From Merdibacter sp965119685 (lineage in GTDB: Bacteria; Bacillota_I; Bacilli_A; Erysipelotrichales; Erysipelotrichaceae), in contig OZ221971.1 of NCBI GenBank assembly GCA_965119685.1, positions 1,054,001-1,118,000 of the forward strand: DNA of 64,000 nucleotides, in the 5' to 3' direction. Each line of letters opens with the position of its first letter. The first letter of the stretch is position 1. A program made the translations under genes and the position numbers. Shown one piece after another: positions 53,490-63,240 of this stretch. Under the pieces are notes generated by a model. It saw only the letters and a program-made list of their open reading frames with translations, did not search any database and was not told the DNA's origin.

Positions 53490-54385
53490 GCGTTCCTCTC
53501 TTTCTTTATGTAATCGACAATCATTCGCTCATGGGGTTTCTACTGATAAAAACACAGTGAACTTCCCCGCCTGCATCCTGCACGGCTGTGCGATTGCTCT
53601 GGGGCCGGCGGCAAAGGCCATAACAGAGCGGAAGCGAAAAGCGCTCTCCGCTTTTTTAGAATCCAAAGCCTTATAAGCGTACCCTGCGCAAGTGAAACCC
53701 TGTCTGCTTCGGATATCGAAAGGCAGAAGATGTCCCATCGTTTGCGCATGTCTCGTGTACAGGAAGCTTTTCCTCATTCGCGGTTTTCCTTGCGCTATTT
53801 TAAATCCCTTGCCATAAATGGACCACGCTATCCCTTTGACAGTTTGCCCATGGTGCCAAGGCGGTTTAAATCGGTGTGTGATGAGGTGGAGATGATCGCA
53901 AAGTCCACACATGGTTTCTTTTCCCTGGAGATATCGATGGTTCGTCGCGTTTTCTTCATTTTATCATAATCACAGACGCATGAAAATAAGAAGGAATTCT
54001 CTCTGATTTCTATCCTTAGCCGACGGCCGCAAGAAAGTGAATATGGTATCCGCAAGGATAAGATTAAGAAGAACATCATTGAAAACAGGTGTTTTGAAAA
54101 GAGCAGTGAGTGATAGAAACAGGCTGTGGGAAATCAATGTGTCTCTTCCTGCCGCATCATCTTTAAAACGCTCGTTTGCTAACGTATGCGGCGCGTCCTA
54201 TGTTCTCGTTGCCTCTATCCACCACAGGCAAAAGAGGTGATGTGTAAAAATATCATGGGAAATCTCCCCTTTGGTTGACTTGCGCGTCTTACTTGTGATA
54301 AGGTGGGACTGCTATAAAAGAAAACGACGCACCCCGCGTGCAATGGCAAGGCCGCGGGCGGCGGCCATATAAAGGAGCGATAGTC
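53490..54385. other. 900-base stretch without a supported gene
   Basis: Several frames of 65 to 127 codons exist on both strands, but none has a ribosome site with a recognisable product. I see no RNA gene. The promoter of the P-type ATPase gene should lie near the end; TTGACT occurs near 54273 without a good -10. Confidence 0.5.
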
Positions 54386-56671
54386 ATGAGTCAGCAAGGT
54401 TTAAGCACAAAGCAGGTGGAGGAGCGGATCGCCAAAGGGCTGCAAAACACCCTGCCCCCTTCCGCATCGAAAACAAATCGTCAGATCTTTCAGGAGAATA
54501 TCTGCACGCTGTTCAACCTGTTGAACTTTTTGATCGCTCTCGCCTTGGCGTTTGTCGGCGCATGGTCCAATCTGGTCTTTATCGCGATCATCCTGCTCAA
54601 TCTCGTCATCGGGATCGCACAGGAGCTGCATGCGAAAAAGCTGGTCGATGAGCTTTCGCTGCTGATCGTTCCCAAAGCGAAGGTCATCCGCAACGGAGAG
54701 GAGATCCAGATTCCGATCGAACAGGTCGTATTGGACGATGTGATGATCTTATCCGGCGGTGAGCAGATCTGCTGCGACTGTGTCATCCTTTCCGGAGAGA
54801 GCGAAGTCAATGAGTCGCTGCTGACCGGGGAATCTGATCCGATCAACAAGCGTTCCGGCGATCATCTGCTCTCCGGCAGCAGCATCATCTCCGGCAGGTG
54901 TCTGGTACGGGTGGAGCATGTCGGAGCGAACAACTATGTCTCCAAGGTGACAGCCGAAATTCGCAGCGGCAAGGGACTGCATTCACAGTTGTTGGATGCG
55001 ATGCGCCGGGTGACAAGGGTGACGACCCTGCTGATCATCCCTTTGGGTATCCTGCTGTTTGTACAGGCGCTCCTGTTTCGCCACAATGACCTTTATCATG
55101 CCATTGTCGGCAGTGCGGCAGGCTTGCTAGGCATGCTGCCGAAAGGATTGGTATTGCTCATCAGCGTGTCGTTAGCAGCGGGAACGGCGAAGCTCGCAAA
55201 GAAGAAAGTGCTGATTCAAAATTTGTACTCACTGGAATCGCTCGCCTATGTCGATACGCTTTGTCTCGATAAGACCGGAACGATCACCACCGGTAAGATG
55301 AAGGTCGAAGAGGTGATCGAGATGTCGGCATTCAATGCAAAAGAGATGGAATACTGGCGTTCGTATCTGCATTACAGCGATGATAACAACGAAACCTATC
55401 AGGCGCTGTATCGCCACTTTGACCCGGCTCCGCTGCATGAGCCGTCACAAAAAATCGCCTTTTCCTCAGCCCGCAAATGGGGGGCTATGCAGTTTGCGGA
55501 TGAGGAAGTGCTGGTGTTGGGAGCGCCGGATCGGCTGATGAGAGAGCTTCCCTTGGATTTGGAACAAAAAATGGCGCAGGGGTACCGCATTTTGATTTTA
55601 GCGAAGTGTGAGAAGCTGCCGCAGCAGGAGGAAAGCGTAGAGGCGAAGCCGCTGCTGGCGCTGGTTCTCAGCGATGTTTTGCGCAAGGATGTCAATCAGA
55701 CGCTGGAATATTTTCGCGCAGAGGGTGTCGATATCAAGATCATCTCCGGCGATCATGTAAAGGCGGTATCGGCGATTGCCGCTAAGGCCGGCTTTCATGA
55801 TGCACAACGCTGTGTGGACATGAGCACAGTAAGCGAGGATGCGCTCGATGAGGCGTTTGTCAACGCGCACTCGGTATTTGGGCGCGTAACCCCGAAACAG
55901 AAGAAACAGATTGTCGCTATGCTGCAAAAGAGCGGACATACGGTGGCGATGACCGGGGATGGTGTCAATGATATGCTGGCGCTGCAGCAGGCGGATTGCA
56001 GCATCGCCGTAGCGGCGGGCAGCGATGCGGTCAAGCAGATGTCGCAGGTCGTGCTGTTGGAATCCGATTTCGGACAGCTACCGGCGGTGTTGCTGGAAGG
56101 CAGAAGAGTAGTCAATAATGTGACTCGTGTCGCCGGAATCTTCTTTATTAAAACGCTGTATTCGATCGCGGTGTCGATTCTCTGTGTGCTGCTGAATATG
56201 CCTTTCCCATTCATCCCGATTCAGGTGACGCTGATCGATTTGATGATCGAGGCATGGCCGAGCTTTGCGACGATGCTGGAGATGGACCCGGCAAAGGTAA
56301 AAGGACGGTTTTTATCCACTGTGATGCGCCGCGCACTTCCTTTTGCTGTGGCAGTGGTCGTCAGCATGGAGCTGCTGATGGTGCTTGGCCCGGATGGGAA
56401 CTGGCAGAATACCCTGTATTTCGTCGTTGCCGCGCTTTCGATGCTGGCGGTCGTTCGCTCGCTGATGCCGATGAATCTGCTGCGCGTCTTCGTGTGTGTT
56501 TGCATGGCGGCAGGCTTTGTGATCGCTGTGCTGCTGTTCCCATCGATCCTCTATCTCACAAATCTGGAAGAAGCCTTCGAGCTGTTCCCGGTCAGCTTTG
56601 CCATCGCATTGCTCATCAGCGTTCTCTTATATCGCTGCATCGCGCCGAAGAACGGAACGAAGAAAAAATAA
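54386..56671 (+). CDS. P-type cation-transporting ATPase (CtpE-like)
   Basis: A 761-residue P-type ATPase. The actuator motif is LLTGESDP (146-152), the phosphorylated aspartate is Asp295 in CLDKTGTI, and the hinge motif is TGDGVNDMLALQQAD near 535. Its M4 segment reads MLPKGLVLL (250-258), close to the PEGL motif of CtpE-type calcium pumps. It lacks N-terminal heavy-metal domains, and the nucleotide-binding domain is short, as in CtpE. The ion is therefore probably Ca2+ but not proven. I start at ATG 54386, with AAGGAG 8 bases before it. Confidence 0.88.
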   Translation: MSQQGLSTKQVEERIAKGLQNTLPPSASKTNRQIFQENICTLFNLLNFLIALALAFVGAWSNLVFIAIILLNLVIGIAQELHAKKLVDELSLLIVPKAKVIRNGEEIQIPIEQVVLDDVMILSGGEQICCDCVILSGESEVNESLLTGESDPINKRSGDHLLSGSSIISGRCLVRVEHVGANNYVSKVTAEIRSGKGLHSQLLDAMRRVTRVTTLLIIPLGILLFVQALLFRHNDLYHAIVGSAAGLLGMLPKGLVLLISVSLAAGTAKLAKKKVLIQNLYSLESLAYVDTLCLDKTGTITTGKMKVEEVIEMSAFNAKEMEYWRSYLHYSDDNNETYQALYRHFDPAPLHEPSQKIAFSSARKWGAMQFADEEVLVLGAPDRLMRELPLDLEQKMAQGYRILILAKCEKLPQQEESVEAKPLLALVLSDVLRKDVNQTLEYFRAEGVDIKIISGDHVKAVSAIAAKAGFHDAQRCVDMSTVSEDALDEAFVNAHSVFGRVTPKQKKQIVAMLQKSGHTVAMTGDGVNDMLALQQADCSIAVAAGSDAVKQMSQVVLLESDFGQLPAVLLEGRRVVNNVTRVAGIFFIKTLYSIAVSILCVLLNMPFPFIPIQVTLIDLMIEAWPSFATMLEMDPAKVKGRFLSTVMRRALPFAVAVVVSMELLMVLGPDGNWQNTLYFVVAALSMLAVVRSLMPMNLLRVFVCVCMAAGFVIAVLLFPSILYLTNLEEAFELFPVSFAIALLISVLLYRCIAPKNGTKKK

Positions 56672-56782
56672 TCCCAATGAAGCGTAGGATGGACTCTTGA
56701 TGGCTATGGCTTTGCCGGTCATTGAGAGCAGCGCGCGCATGGAGGGAAAGACGTCTCTTTATATAAAATACAAATAAAATGC

Positions 56783-56835
56783 AAAAAGCCGCGAGACTGA
56801 AATGTTTTTCGATGCATTTAGGTTTCGTGGCTTTT
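56783..56835 (+). terminator. Terminator of the P-type ATPase gene
   Basis: AAAAAGCC plus GCGAGAC and TGAAATG pair with CATTTAG, GTTTCGT and GGCTTTTT, giving a long imperfect stem with a T-run. Confidence 0.7.
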
Positions 56836-56847
56836 TCAGCTAAAAAA

Positions 56848-56858
56848 GGGGGGGGGGG
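56848..56858. repeat. G11 homopolymer tract
   Basis: Eleven consecutive G bases, preceded by six A, 205 bases before the surface-protein gene. Tracts of this length vary by slipped-strand mispairing. Confidence 0.9.
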
Positions 56859-56974
56859 TCGAAAGAAATGGTAGAAATTTTCGATCATATCATTGGTGTC
56901 AAAAAATAGTTATATTTATCTTTGATAATTAAGAAAATAACACCAAAATATGTCCTTCTTTATTATAAGTTACA

Positions 56975-57036
56975 TGAACGAAAAAGTCTGCTTTTTCGTT
57001 CAGCACCGGAAAGGAGAGAGAAGGTGTTGCTGAACA
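56975..57036 (+). promoter_or_regulatory. Two competing hairpins in the surface-protein leader
   Basis: TGAACGAAAAAG pairs perfectly with CTTTTTCGTTCA (56975-57002, 4-base loop). GTTCAGCACC (56998-57007) can instead pair with GGTGTTGCTGAAC (57023-57035), enclosing AAGGAGAG. Both hairpins use GTTCA, so only one can form. Confidence 0.5.
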
Positions 57037-57063
57037 GATTTTCTTTTTTGGGAGGGATATATT

Positions 57064-60000
57064 TTGAAGAACAGAAAGCTATTTAATGTTTTTATCGTCT
57101 TTTTAGTGACCATAATGATGGCAACTACTTTTATGCTCCCTATGGTGCAAGCTAAAACCGATACAGCAGCAGAAACAGCGCAGAGCGGATATTCATTTCA
57201 TGTGGATTACAATGATGATAATACAAAAGCTGTTATCAAAGGGGATGATTCCACAATATTTGCCGATTTAGAGATTGATGATATTATTGTGAACGATCAA
57301 GTGATAGATTTGAACGATCCTCAATACGAAGTGAGTAAGAATGGTATTTATGAATTCGAGATAAGTTTTCATGATGAGGAAGAAAGAAATTATAGGGAAA
57401 TAGTGCCGATTACAGTTTCGTCTTTGAAAGAGAGCAACTCTAATGAACCAATGCCATTAAATGTTGGTGAGGAGTTTGAACAAGATAGTTTGTATTATAG
57501 GGTGATTTCAGAAGATGAGGTGGAAATTTATAATTATTACAGCAACAAGGAGGTTGGCATTAAAATACCGGCCACAGTTGATTATAATAGTAAAACATAT
57601 AAGGTAGTACATTTCTACCATGATATAGATCACACGGGTTTATATGCAACGAATTTAGCTAGTGCTGACTTTAGTGAAGCAACGAATTTAACTCTTATCG
57701 GAGATGAAGCTTTACGAAACTATCGTGGAACGCCGTTAGATTTCAGTAATTGTGTACAATTGCGAGAAATTGGGGTGTTCGCCTTTAGGAATGTTAAGGT
57801 TTCTGAATTGATATTGCCTGACGGAGTGGAGAAAATAGGACGATCAGCGTTTGAAACCTGTAGGATACCTTCGATCAATTTACCGGACAGCATTCAATCG
57901 ATTGATAATGACGCTTTTGCCGGCGCTACATTAACAGATCTTTCGCTTCCGGCAGATTTAGAGACATTAGAGTATAGTGTTTTTGCGTATGCGACATTAA
58001 ATAGCGTTGATTTTTCAAAATGTGTGAAACTGCAAGAAATACCGTCTTCGCTTTTTTCTAACGCAAGTGGAATTACAACTGTTGATTTGTCTAAATTAAC
58101 ACAGTTGGAGACAATAGGCATTGAAGCATTTAACAATTGCTCTATCGTTAAAGTCACATTGCCATCTAGTGTTACAAAAATAAGTGAAGAGGCATTTTAT
58201 TCATCGCAGAAACAGGAATTGGAAATTAATTTTGAGGATTTAATTCATCTAAAGCAAATTGGCGAAAGAGCTTTTTATAGGCGCTCTTTCCAGTTCTTGG
58301 ATTTATCAAATTTATTTGAGTTGGCAGTAATAGGTTATCAAGCGTTTAGTTCGTGTTCGACAGGAAATGAAATTATTGATTTATCTAATTCTAAAAAATT
58401 ATCCAGTGTCGGGTCATGGGGACTATATTTTTCTACTGGAGATCTAAAGATAATTGTACCGGATGATACTTTGATACGCTATGAAGCTAACGCGGTCCCT
58501 GCAAAGACATCATTTTATTCTTATGGAATCACGAACCCCGGAATACCGAGTAGTTGTCGGTGGTATGGTTTTCCGAATATAGATATCGAAAATGGACAGA
58601 CGATTTATAATGGGTTTGAATTGACTTTTGCTTATGATGAAATCGATATTATTATTGACGATGGTGAAATCAGGCATCCGGCAGAAGATGGAACATTTGT
58701 GATAGATCAATTATCAGACGGTAGGCATACCATGAAAGCAATCAATGCTGCCGGTATTTATGACGAAGTATATTTTGACATATCTTCTGATGTAAAAAGT
58801 TTGAATGTGCGTACCGGGACGAAAAATATTGCTGATAAATTTATAGAGACAAATCAATTTGATTTATCCGATACGATGTATATTTACATAACCCCGAATG
58901 TAACACAATCAAATGGTGAATCGAATATGTTATCTTTGGCTGGTTTGACGCAAGGACAAGTAGCTTTGTACTATAATGGGGAACAAATTACCGACTCAAT
59001 AGACGCACCTATAGGAAAGACTGTCGAATTAGAATATAGCTTTGATATGATGGGGATTAAGCCGGGAGATCCGGTTTCTGACCTGGAGGTAAGGTATCAA
59101 GGAAACGGAGAAGTCATTTGTGCGCCTCTAAGCATATCTTTATCAAAAGGAAGTTACTATATCTTTACATCATTGGATTTTAGTAAGCCGTATCCAGTAA
59201 CTGGGGATCCGGTAGAATTTACATTAGATGATTTTAGGTTGATGAGTATGGTAAATTATCGAACAGTGGAGTTTCCGCAAGGCAGCAAATTGGCGTATTA
59301 CACTGTGGATTCCAATGGTGATACCTTAGAAGAACCGTTAACAGAAGCGCCACGTTTACCAGGGGAATATAAAGTTGAGATCACTATTCCTGAAACTGAT
59401 TTTTATGAAAGCAAAATTAGTGAATATTCGTTAGTTTTGCAAGCGCAGCCAGCAATTATTACTGTGAAAGATGAGTTTGTTGTTGGAAATGACTATAATT
59501 TTAAGCAGATTCAGTATACGGGGGAATCTCTGGATTTATATGATTATTTCGAATTAGGAGAGGGTGCGGAAGATATAGATTTCATTGGTGGTTATTATGT
59601 TCCAGAATTTAATGGCGATACCGGTAATCTGGGAGTGGAAGATCTCATACCGATCACAACCTCGCCAGAGACTATGGAAACAGGACTATATGAAATTTAT
59701 GGCGTTGCTGTTCCTGATCAGTATCATAGACAAAACTATCAGAGCAGAGCGAGTGTGTGTGTTTGGGTGGTACAAGCGGGAAATCAGTGGACTGAAGAAT
59801 TATCTATGGAAAGCTGGACAGTGGGAGATTTGGAAAAAGAACCAAAGGCAGCATCAAAATTCGGTACTGTACGATACGAATACTACAATGCACAGGGAGA
59901 AAAAATAAATAAACCGAGCGATCCGGGCAAATATAGCGTAAAGGCGATTGTCGATGAAACTAAAAACTATAAAGGGATGGTTTCCAGTGCGACATTTGAG

Positions 60001-61491
60001 ATTAAAGGATTATTTACATCAAGCTATGCGTTTGTGCCTGCTGATTCAAATCAAACACTTCCAGACGAAGTGCAAGCGTTACTGCCAATTGATACGAATA
60101 ACTATCCGTTAGGATCACAAGTAATTGCACGACAGCTAAATGAACAACAAGTAGATGTCGGCAATGGTGTGTGGGTCTTCAATGGCTGGGATAAAGAAAA
60201 AGAAGAGAACATTCAAGCAAATGTCATGTTTACAGGAACATGGAGCTATTATGAGAAACAAGTGATCGCTGGTGAAGATCTAATTGCCTATGAGGGCGGA
60301 CTGGGGAGCGATCATAGTATGACAACCGCAGACGCTTTGCCAAAACCGCAATGGAAGGCGCAGTTCGAAAATAAAACGGTAACGGTAGGCAAAGAAAAAT
60401 GGGACATTGAGACAAAGGGATTACCGTTTGCATGGGAATATCGAGATGCAGACGGAAATAAGGTGGAAAAGTCTGCAACGACCGGTATTTATGGCTTGTA
60501 TGTCTTTCCACTGCAAGGATATGAGAATCAACCGGTGATTATTAACAATAAGATACTGGTATTGCCAGAGGAAGGAATGAAAATATCACAGGTATATGTC
60601 AGAGATGTAACAGACAATAATGATGCCGATGAATTATCTATTGATACCTTTAAAAATGTGTATAACCACGCATCACCGATTCTGCGGGAAAACCGATTAA
60701 AAACAGGAACGTATCGAAGCATCGGTGCAATGTTAAATCATGACAGTGCATTGATGGGAGACTACAATGAGAATGGAACGCATGACAATACTTGCGAAAA
60801 TGAAATAGTACATGTGCATGTAGCCGATGGGACACAGTTCTATAAAAATGGGAAGACAAATATGCCGGTAAATGAAAACGCAAAAATCGGATTATTGTGG
60901 GATGATGTCATTGAGGAAGCAATGGAAAAACATGCAGGAACGCTGCATGAGAAAGCAATGGCAAGTATAGAACGTGAAAGCGCTGGTTTGTTTGATGAGG
61001 AGAAAGAAGTTAATCGCTGTTTTAAGTATATCGATCTGGTAGATATGAATGATGGAAATATTTGGGTAGGAACAGCAAAAGAGAGCGCAACGGTTTATGT
61101 ACCATATCCAGAAGGAATTGATGAATATGATAAGATAGCAGTCGTATTGTTTAGCGAATTGACAAGAGATTATACGATAGAGAATGATGAGGAAGAACTA
61201 GCGGCAGCGATCGATACGAGCACAGGGATGACGCTGGAAGTAGTAAAGAGTGAAGAGGGAATTCTGTTTGAGATTCCGTCACAGTCTTTTGGAGTGATCG
61301 AATCTTTATGGCAGGAAGAAACGAAAACAGAAGGACAAAATGAAATGCCGGCAGAAGAGACTCATTCTAAGCAGCCAAAAAAAGATACTGGATTAGGAAA
61401 CGATACGGTAACATGGAGCGTGATTGCAGGAGCTGCATTCTTAACAAGTGCAGGTATGTTTTGCAAAAAAAAGAAAAGAGCGTATAAATAA
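57064..61491 (+). CDS. Large leucine-rich-repeat surface protein (BspA-like)
   Basis: A 1475-residue secreted protein starting at TTG, 8 bases after GGGAGGG. Signal peptide: residues 1-31, ending VQAKTD. A BspA-like LRR_5 block spans about 190-450, with repeats of the type LTLIGDEALRNY and VEKIGRSAFETC. The middle contains several beta-sandwich, Ig-like or cadherin-like stretches (about 480-1000). A region of unknown type follows (about 1150-1420). The C-terminus has a Lys/Asp/Thr segment (KKDTGLGND), one membrane span and KKKKR, a cell-wall sorting layout, but with no LPxTG. A role in adhesion is inferred. Confidence 0.85.
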   Translation: MKNRKLFNVFIVFLVTIMMATTFMLPMVQAKTDTAAETAQSGYSFHVDYNDDNTKAVIKGDDSTIFADLEIDDIIVNDQVIDLNDPQYEVSKNGIYEFEISFHDEEERNYREIVPITVSSLKESNSNEPMPLNVGEEFEQDSLYYRVISEDEVEIYNYYSNKEVGIKIPATVDYNSKTYKVVHFYHDIDHTGLYATNLASADFSEATNLTLIGDEALRNYRGTPLDFSNCVQLREIGVFAFRNVKVSELILPDGVEKIGRSAFETCRIPSINLPDSIQSIDNDAFAGATLTDLSLPADLETLEYSVFAYATLNSVDFSKCVKLQEIPSSLFSNASGITTVDLSKLTQLETIGIEAFNNCSIVKVTLPSSVTKISEEAFYSSQKQELEINFEDLIHLKQIGERAFYRRSFQFLDLSNLFELAVIGYQAFSSCSTGNEIIDLSNSKKLSSVGSWGLYFSTGDLKIIVPDDTLIRYEANAVPAKTSFYSYGITNPGIPSSCRWYGFPNIDIENGQTIYNGFELTFAYDEIDIIIDDGEIRHPAEDGTFVIDQLSDGRHTMKAINAAGIYDEVYFDISSDVKSLNVRTGTKNIADKFIETNQFDLSDTMYIYITPNVTQSNGESNMLSLAGLTQGQVALYYNGEQITDSIDAPIGKTVELEYSFDMMGIKPGDPVSDLEVRYQGNGEVICAPLSISLSKGSYYIFTSLDFSKPYPVTGDPVEFTLDDFRLMSMVNYRTVEFPQGSKLAYYTVDSNGDTLEEPLTEAPRLPGEYKVEITIPETDFYESKISEYSLVLQAQPAIITVKDEFVVGNDYNFKQIQYTGESLDLYDYFELGEGAEDIDFIGGYYVPEFNGDTGNLGVEDLIPITTSPETMETGLYEIYGVAVPDQYHRQNYQSRASVCVWVVQAGNQWTEELSMESWTVGDLEKEPKAASKFGTVRYEYYNAQGEKINKPSDPGKYSVKAIVDETKNYKGMVSSATFEIKGLFTSSYAFVPADSNQTLPDEVQALLPIDTNNYPLGSQVIARQLNEQQVDVGNGVWVFNGWDKEKEENIQANVMFTGTWSYYEKQVIAGEDLIAYEGGLGSDHSMTTADALPKPQWKAQFENKTVTVGKEKWDIETKGLPFAWEYRDADGNKVEKSATTGIYGLYVFPLQGYENQPVIINNKILVLPEEGMKISQVYVRDVTDNNDADELSIDTFKNVYNHASPILRENRLKTGTYRSIGAMLNHDSALMGDYNENGTHDNTCENEIVHVHVADGTQFYKNGKTNMPVNENAKIGLLWDDVIEEAMEKHAGTLHEKAMASIERESAGLFDEEKEVNRCFKYIDLVDMNDGNIWVGTAKESATVYVPYPEGIDEYDKIAVVLFSELTRDYTIENDEEELAAAIDTSTGMTLEVVKSEEGILFEIPSQSFGVIESLWQEETKTEGQNEMPAEETHSKQPKKDTGLGNDTVTWSVIAGAAFLTSAGMFCKKKKRAYK

Positions 61492-61506
61492 GATTGTTGT
61501 GCGTGT

Positions 61507-61863
61507 ATGAGAAAGTTGACATACGCTCAGAAAATTGAATTATATGAGAAAAGACAAGCAAAAGCCAGCATACAGGAATTGGCAGATTTCTATTCGATAC
61601 GAAAAGAAAGTGTTAAATATTTAGTGAGGCTGATTGATTATCACGGATATGGGGTTTTAAGAGATAAATGTTATCGTCACTATTCAGTTGAAGAGAAAGA
61701 AAGAGCGATATGCGAGGTTTTAAAAGATCACAAAAGTGTTGGAGAGACAGCGATTAAGTATGGTCTTCCCAGTAAAACCACTTTAACAAAATGGATAAAA
61801 AACTATCAATTGAATGAAAATAGTGTCCAAGAGAAGAAAAGAGGGCGCCCCAGGAAAAAATAA
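61507..61863 (+). CDS. Orphan transposase-like HTH protein (IS3 OrfA type)
   Basis: A 118-residue basic protein with two helix-turn-helix units: SIQELADFYSIRKESVKYLV near residue 25 and VGETAIKYGLPSKTTLTKWI near 82, ending in KKRGRPRKK. This is the DNA-binding OrfA architecture of IS3-group transposases. No OrfB (DDE domain) follows; a terminator comes directly after. It starts 15 bases after the surface-protein stop with a poor ribosome site, so it may be a remnant or a domesticated regulator. Confidence 0.65.
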   Translation: MRKLTYAQKIELYEKRQAKASIQELADFYSIRKESVKYLVRLIDYHGYGVLRDKCYRHYSVEEKERAICEVLKDHKSVGETAIKYGLPSKTTLTKWIKNYQLNENSVQEKKRGRPRKK

Positions 61864-61866
61864 TAT

Positions 61867-61913
61867 AAAAGCTTCTGGTCTCTGATGAAGAATACATGGA
61901 TCAGAAGCTTTTT
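61867..61913 (+). terminator. Terminator after the HTH gene
   Basis: A 14-base stem with one G-U pair (AAAAGCTTCTGGTC with GATCAGAAGCTTTT), then T-rich sequence. No gene is seen in 61914-62127. Confidence 0.75.
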
Positions 61914-62127
61914 GTTATGAAGTAGAGCCTGATCAATCAGCTTGTCGTTTTGATATACTTGGAGATTCAATTGTAAAATTATAGGAAATTATCAAAAAGT
62001 GCAAGACAAACGATAAAAGCGATGAATTGTTTTGCAACTTTAGATTGGTGGGCTCAATATTCTCTATGTGGTGAATAACAATAATCTTGTTGAGAAAAGT
62101 ATCAAAAAAGAAAAGTTTTTCCGCTTT

Positions 62128-62170
62128 TTAGCACTAGGGTGTTGACAGTGCTAAGTTTTAGGAATATACT
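62128..62170 (+). promoter_or_regulatory. hrcA-operon promoter overlapped by a CIRCE box
   Basis: TTGACA (62142-62147), 17 bases and TATACT (62165-62170) form a near-consensus sigma-A promoter. The CIRCE operator TTAGCACTA-N9-CAGTGCTAA (62128-62154) covers the -35, so bound HrcA must block polymerase. Confidence 0.9.
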
Positions 62171-62171
62171 G

Positions 62172-62198
62172 TTAGCAGACGTAAGGGATGAGTGCTAG
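62172..62198 (+). promoter_or_regulatory. Second, less perfect CIRCE box
   Basis: TTAGCAGAC-N9-GAGTGCTAG, differing from the TTAGCACTC-N9-GAGTGCTAA consensus at three positions. It lies at the transcription start region, just before the hrcA ribosome site, giving HrcA a second contact. Confidence 0.75.
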
Positions 62199-62215
62199 AG
62201 AAGGGAGTGAGCGTG

Positions 62216-63229
62216 ATGCTGACACAACGGCAGATTGCCATCTTTAAAGCAATCGTGGATGAGTTTACCAGAACCGCCGAGCCGGTCGGCTCCAAAACGC
62301 TGATGAACCTTCTGGATTTCACCTGTTCCAGCGCGACCATCCGCAATGAGATGGCGGTGCTGGAGGACGTCGGTCTGCTGGAAAAGACACATACTTCCAG
62401 CGGGCGTATCCCAAGCCGAAAGGGCTATCGATTCTACGTCGAGCACCTGATGGAGAAAGAGTTAGACAACGAGGTCAAATATTCTTTGCAGCAGGTGTTC
62501 AGCGAACGCCATTATTCCATGGACGAGATCGTCAGAAAAAGCTGCGACATCCTCTCGCAGATGACCCATCTGACCTCTGTCGTCTTAGGGCCGGAAAGCA
62601 AGTATCAGACATTGCAGCACATTCAGCTGGTGCCGATCTCCAGCCGCAGCGCGGTCGCCATCTTTATCACCGATCACGGTCATACGGAGAACAAGACGTT
62701 TCACTTCGATACCGATGTGAGCGTCAAGGATCTCAAAACCTGTACGGATCTGCTCAACGATAAGCTGTGCGGAACGCCGATCAAGGACGTCGTCGAAAAG
62801 ATGAATGAGATCGAACCGTTGTTAGCTGCGCAGGTCGCCCGTCATGAGGTGCTCTTTGAGGCCTTTGTTTCCGCCTTTATGAAGTTTGCCAGTGATAAGG
62901 TTTATTGCAGCGGACAAAGCAACATGCTCTATCAGCCGGAATTTTCCGATATCAATAAGCTGCGCGAGGTGATGAAGGTACTGGAGGACAGCTCGCTGTT
63001 TCGTCAGCTTGCCAATCACGAGGGCAACGTCGCCATCGAGATCGGCGGCGATAACGAGTTGATTCAGGTGGACGATATGGCGGTGGTCGCCAGCAAGTTC
63101 CATCTGCCGGGCAATGAAGAGGGACAGCTGATGATCGTGGGGCCGACACGGATGCAATATAACCGCGTAGTCGCCTTGATGGAATACATGAGCAGGGTGA
63201 TCGAGGATCTTTACAAGCAGGAAGAATAG
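62216..63229 (+). CDS. hrcA: Heat-inducible transcription repressor HrcA
   Basis: A 337-residue repressor of chaperone genes. The N-terminal winged HTH (QIAIFKAIVDEFTRTAEPVG and then SSATIRNEMAVLEDVGLL) is followed by the HrcA core with GRIPSRKGYRFYVE near residue 65 and the C-terminal dimerization part with IEIGGDNEL near 277. It binds the two CIRCE boxes upstream and so represses its own operon. I start at ATG 62216, 8 bases after GGGAG. grpE follows after 11 bases. Confidence 0.95.
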   Translation: MLTQRQIAIFKAIVDEFTRTAEPVGSKTLMNLLDFTCSSATIRNEMAVLEDVGLLEKTHTSSGRIPSRKGYRFYVEHLMEKELDNEVKYSLQQVFSERHYSMDEIVRKSCDILSQMTHLTSVVLGPESKYQTLQHIQLVPISSRSAVAIFITDHGHTENKTFHFDTDVSVKDLKTCTDLLNDKLCGTPIKDVVEKMNEIEPLLAAQVARHEVLFEAFVSAFMKFASDKVYCSGQSNMLYQPEFSDINKLREVMKVLEDSSLFRQLANHEGNVAIEIGGDNELIQVDDMAVVASKFHLPGNEEGQLMIVGPTRMQYNRVVALMEYMSRVIEDLYKQEE

Positions 63230-63240
63230 GAGGGATTCGT

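Noticed and set aside
53529..53912. A 127-codon minus-strand frame in the gap before the P-type ATPase
   Set aside because: No ribosome site and no recognisable family. Composition is not convincingly coding.
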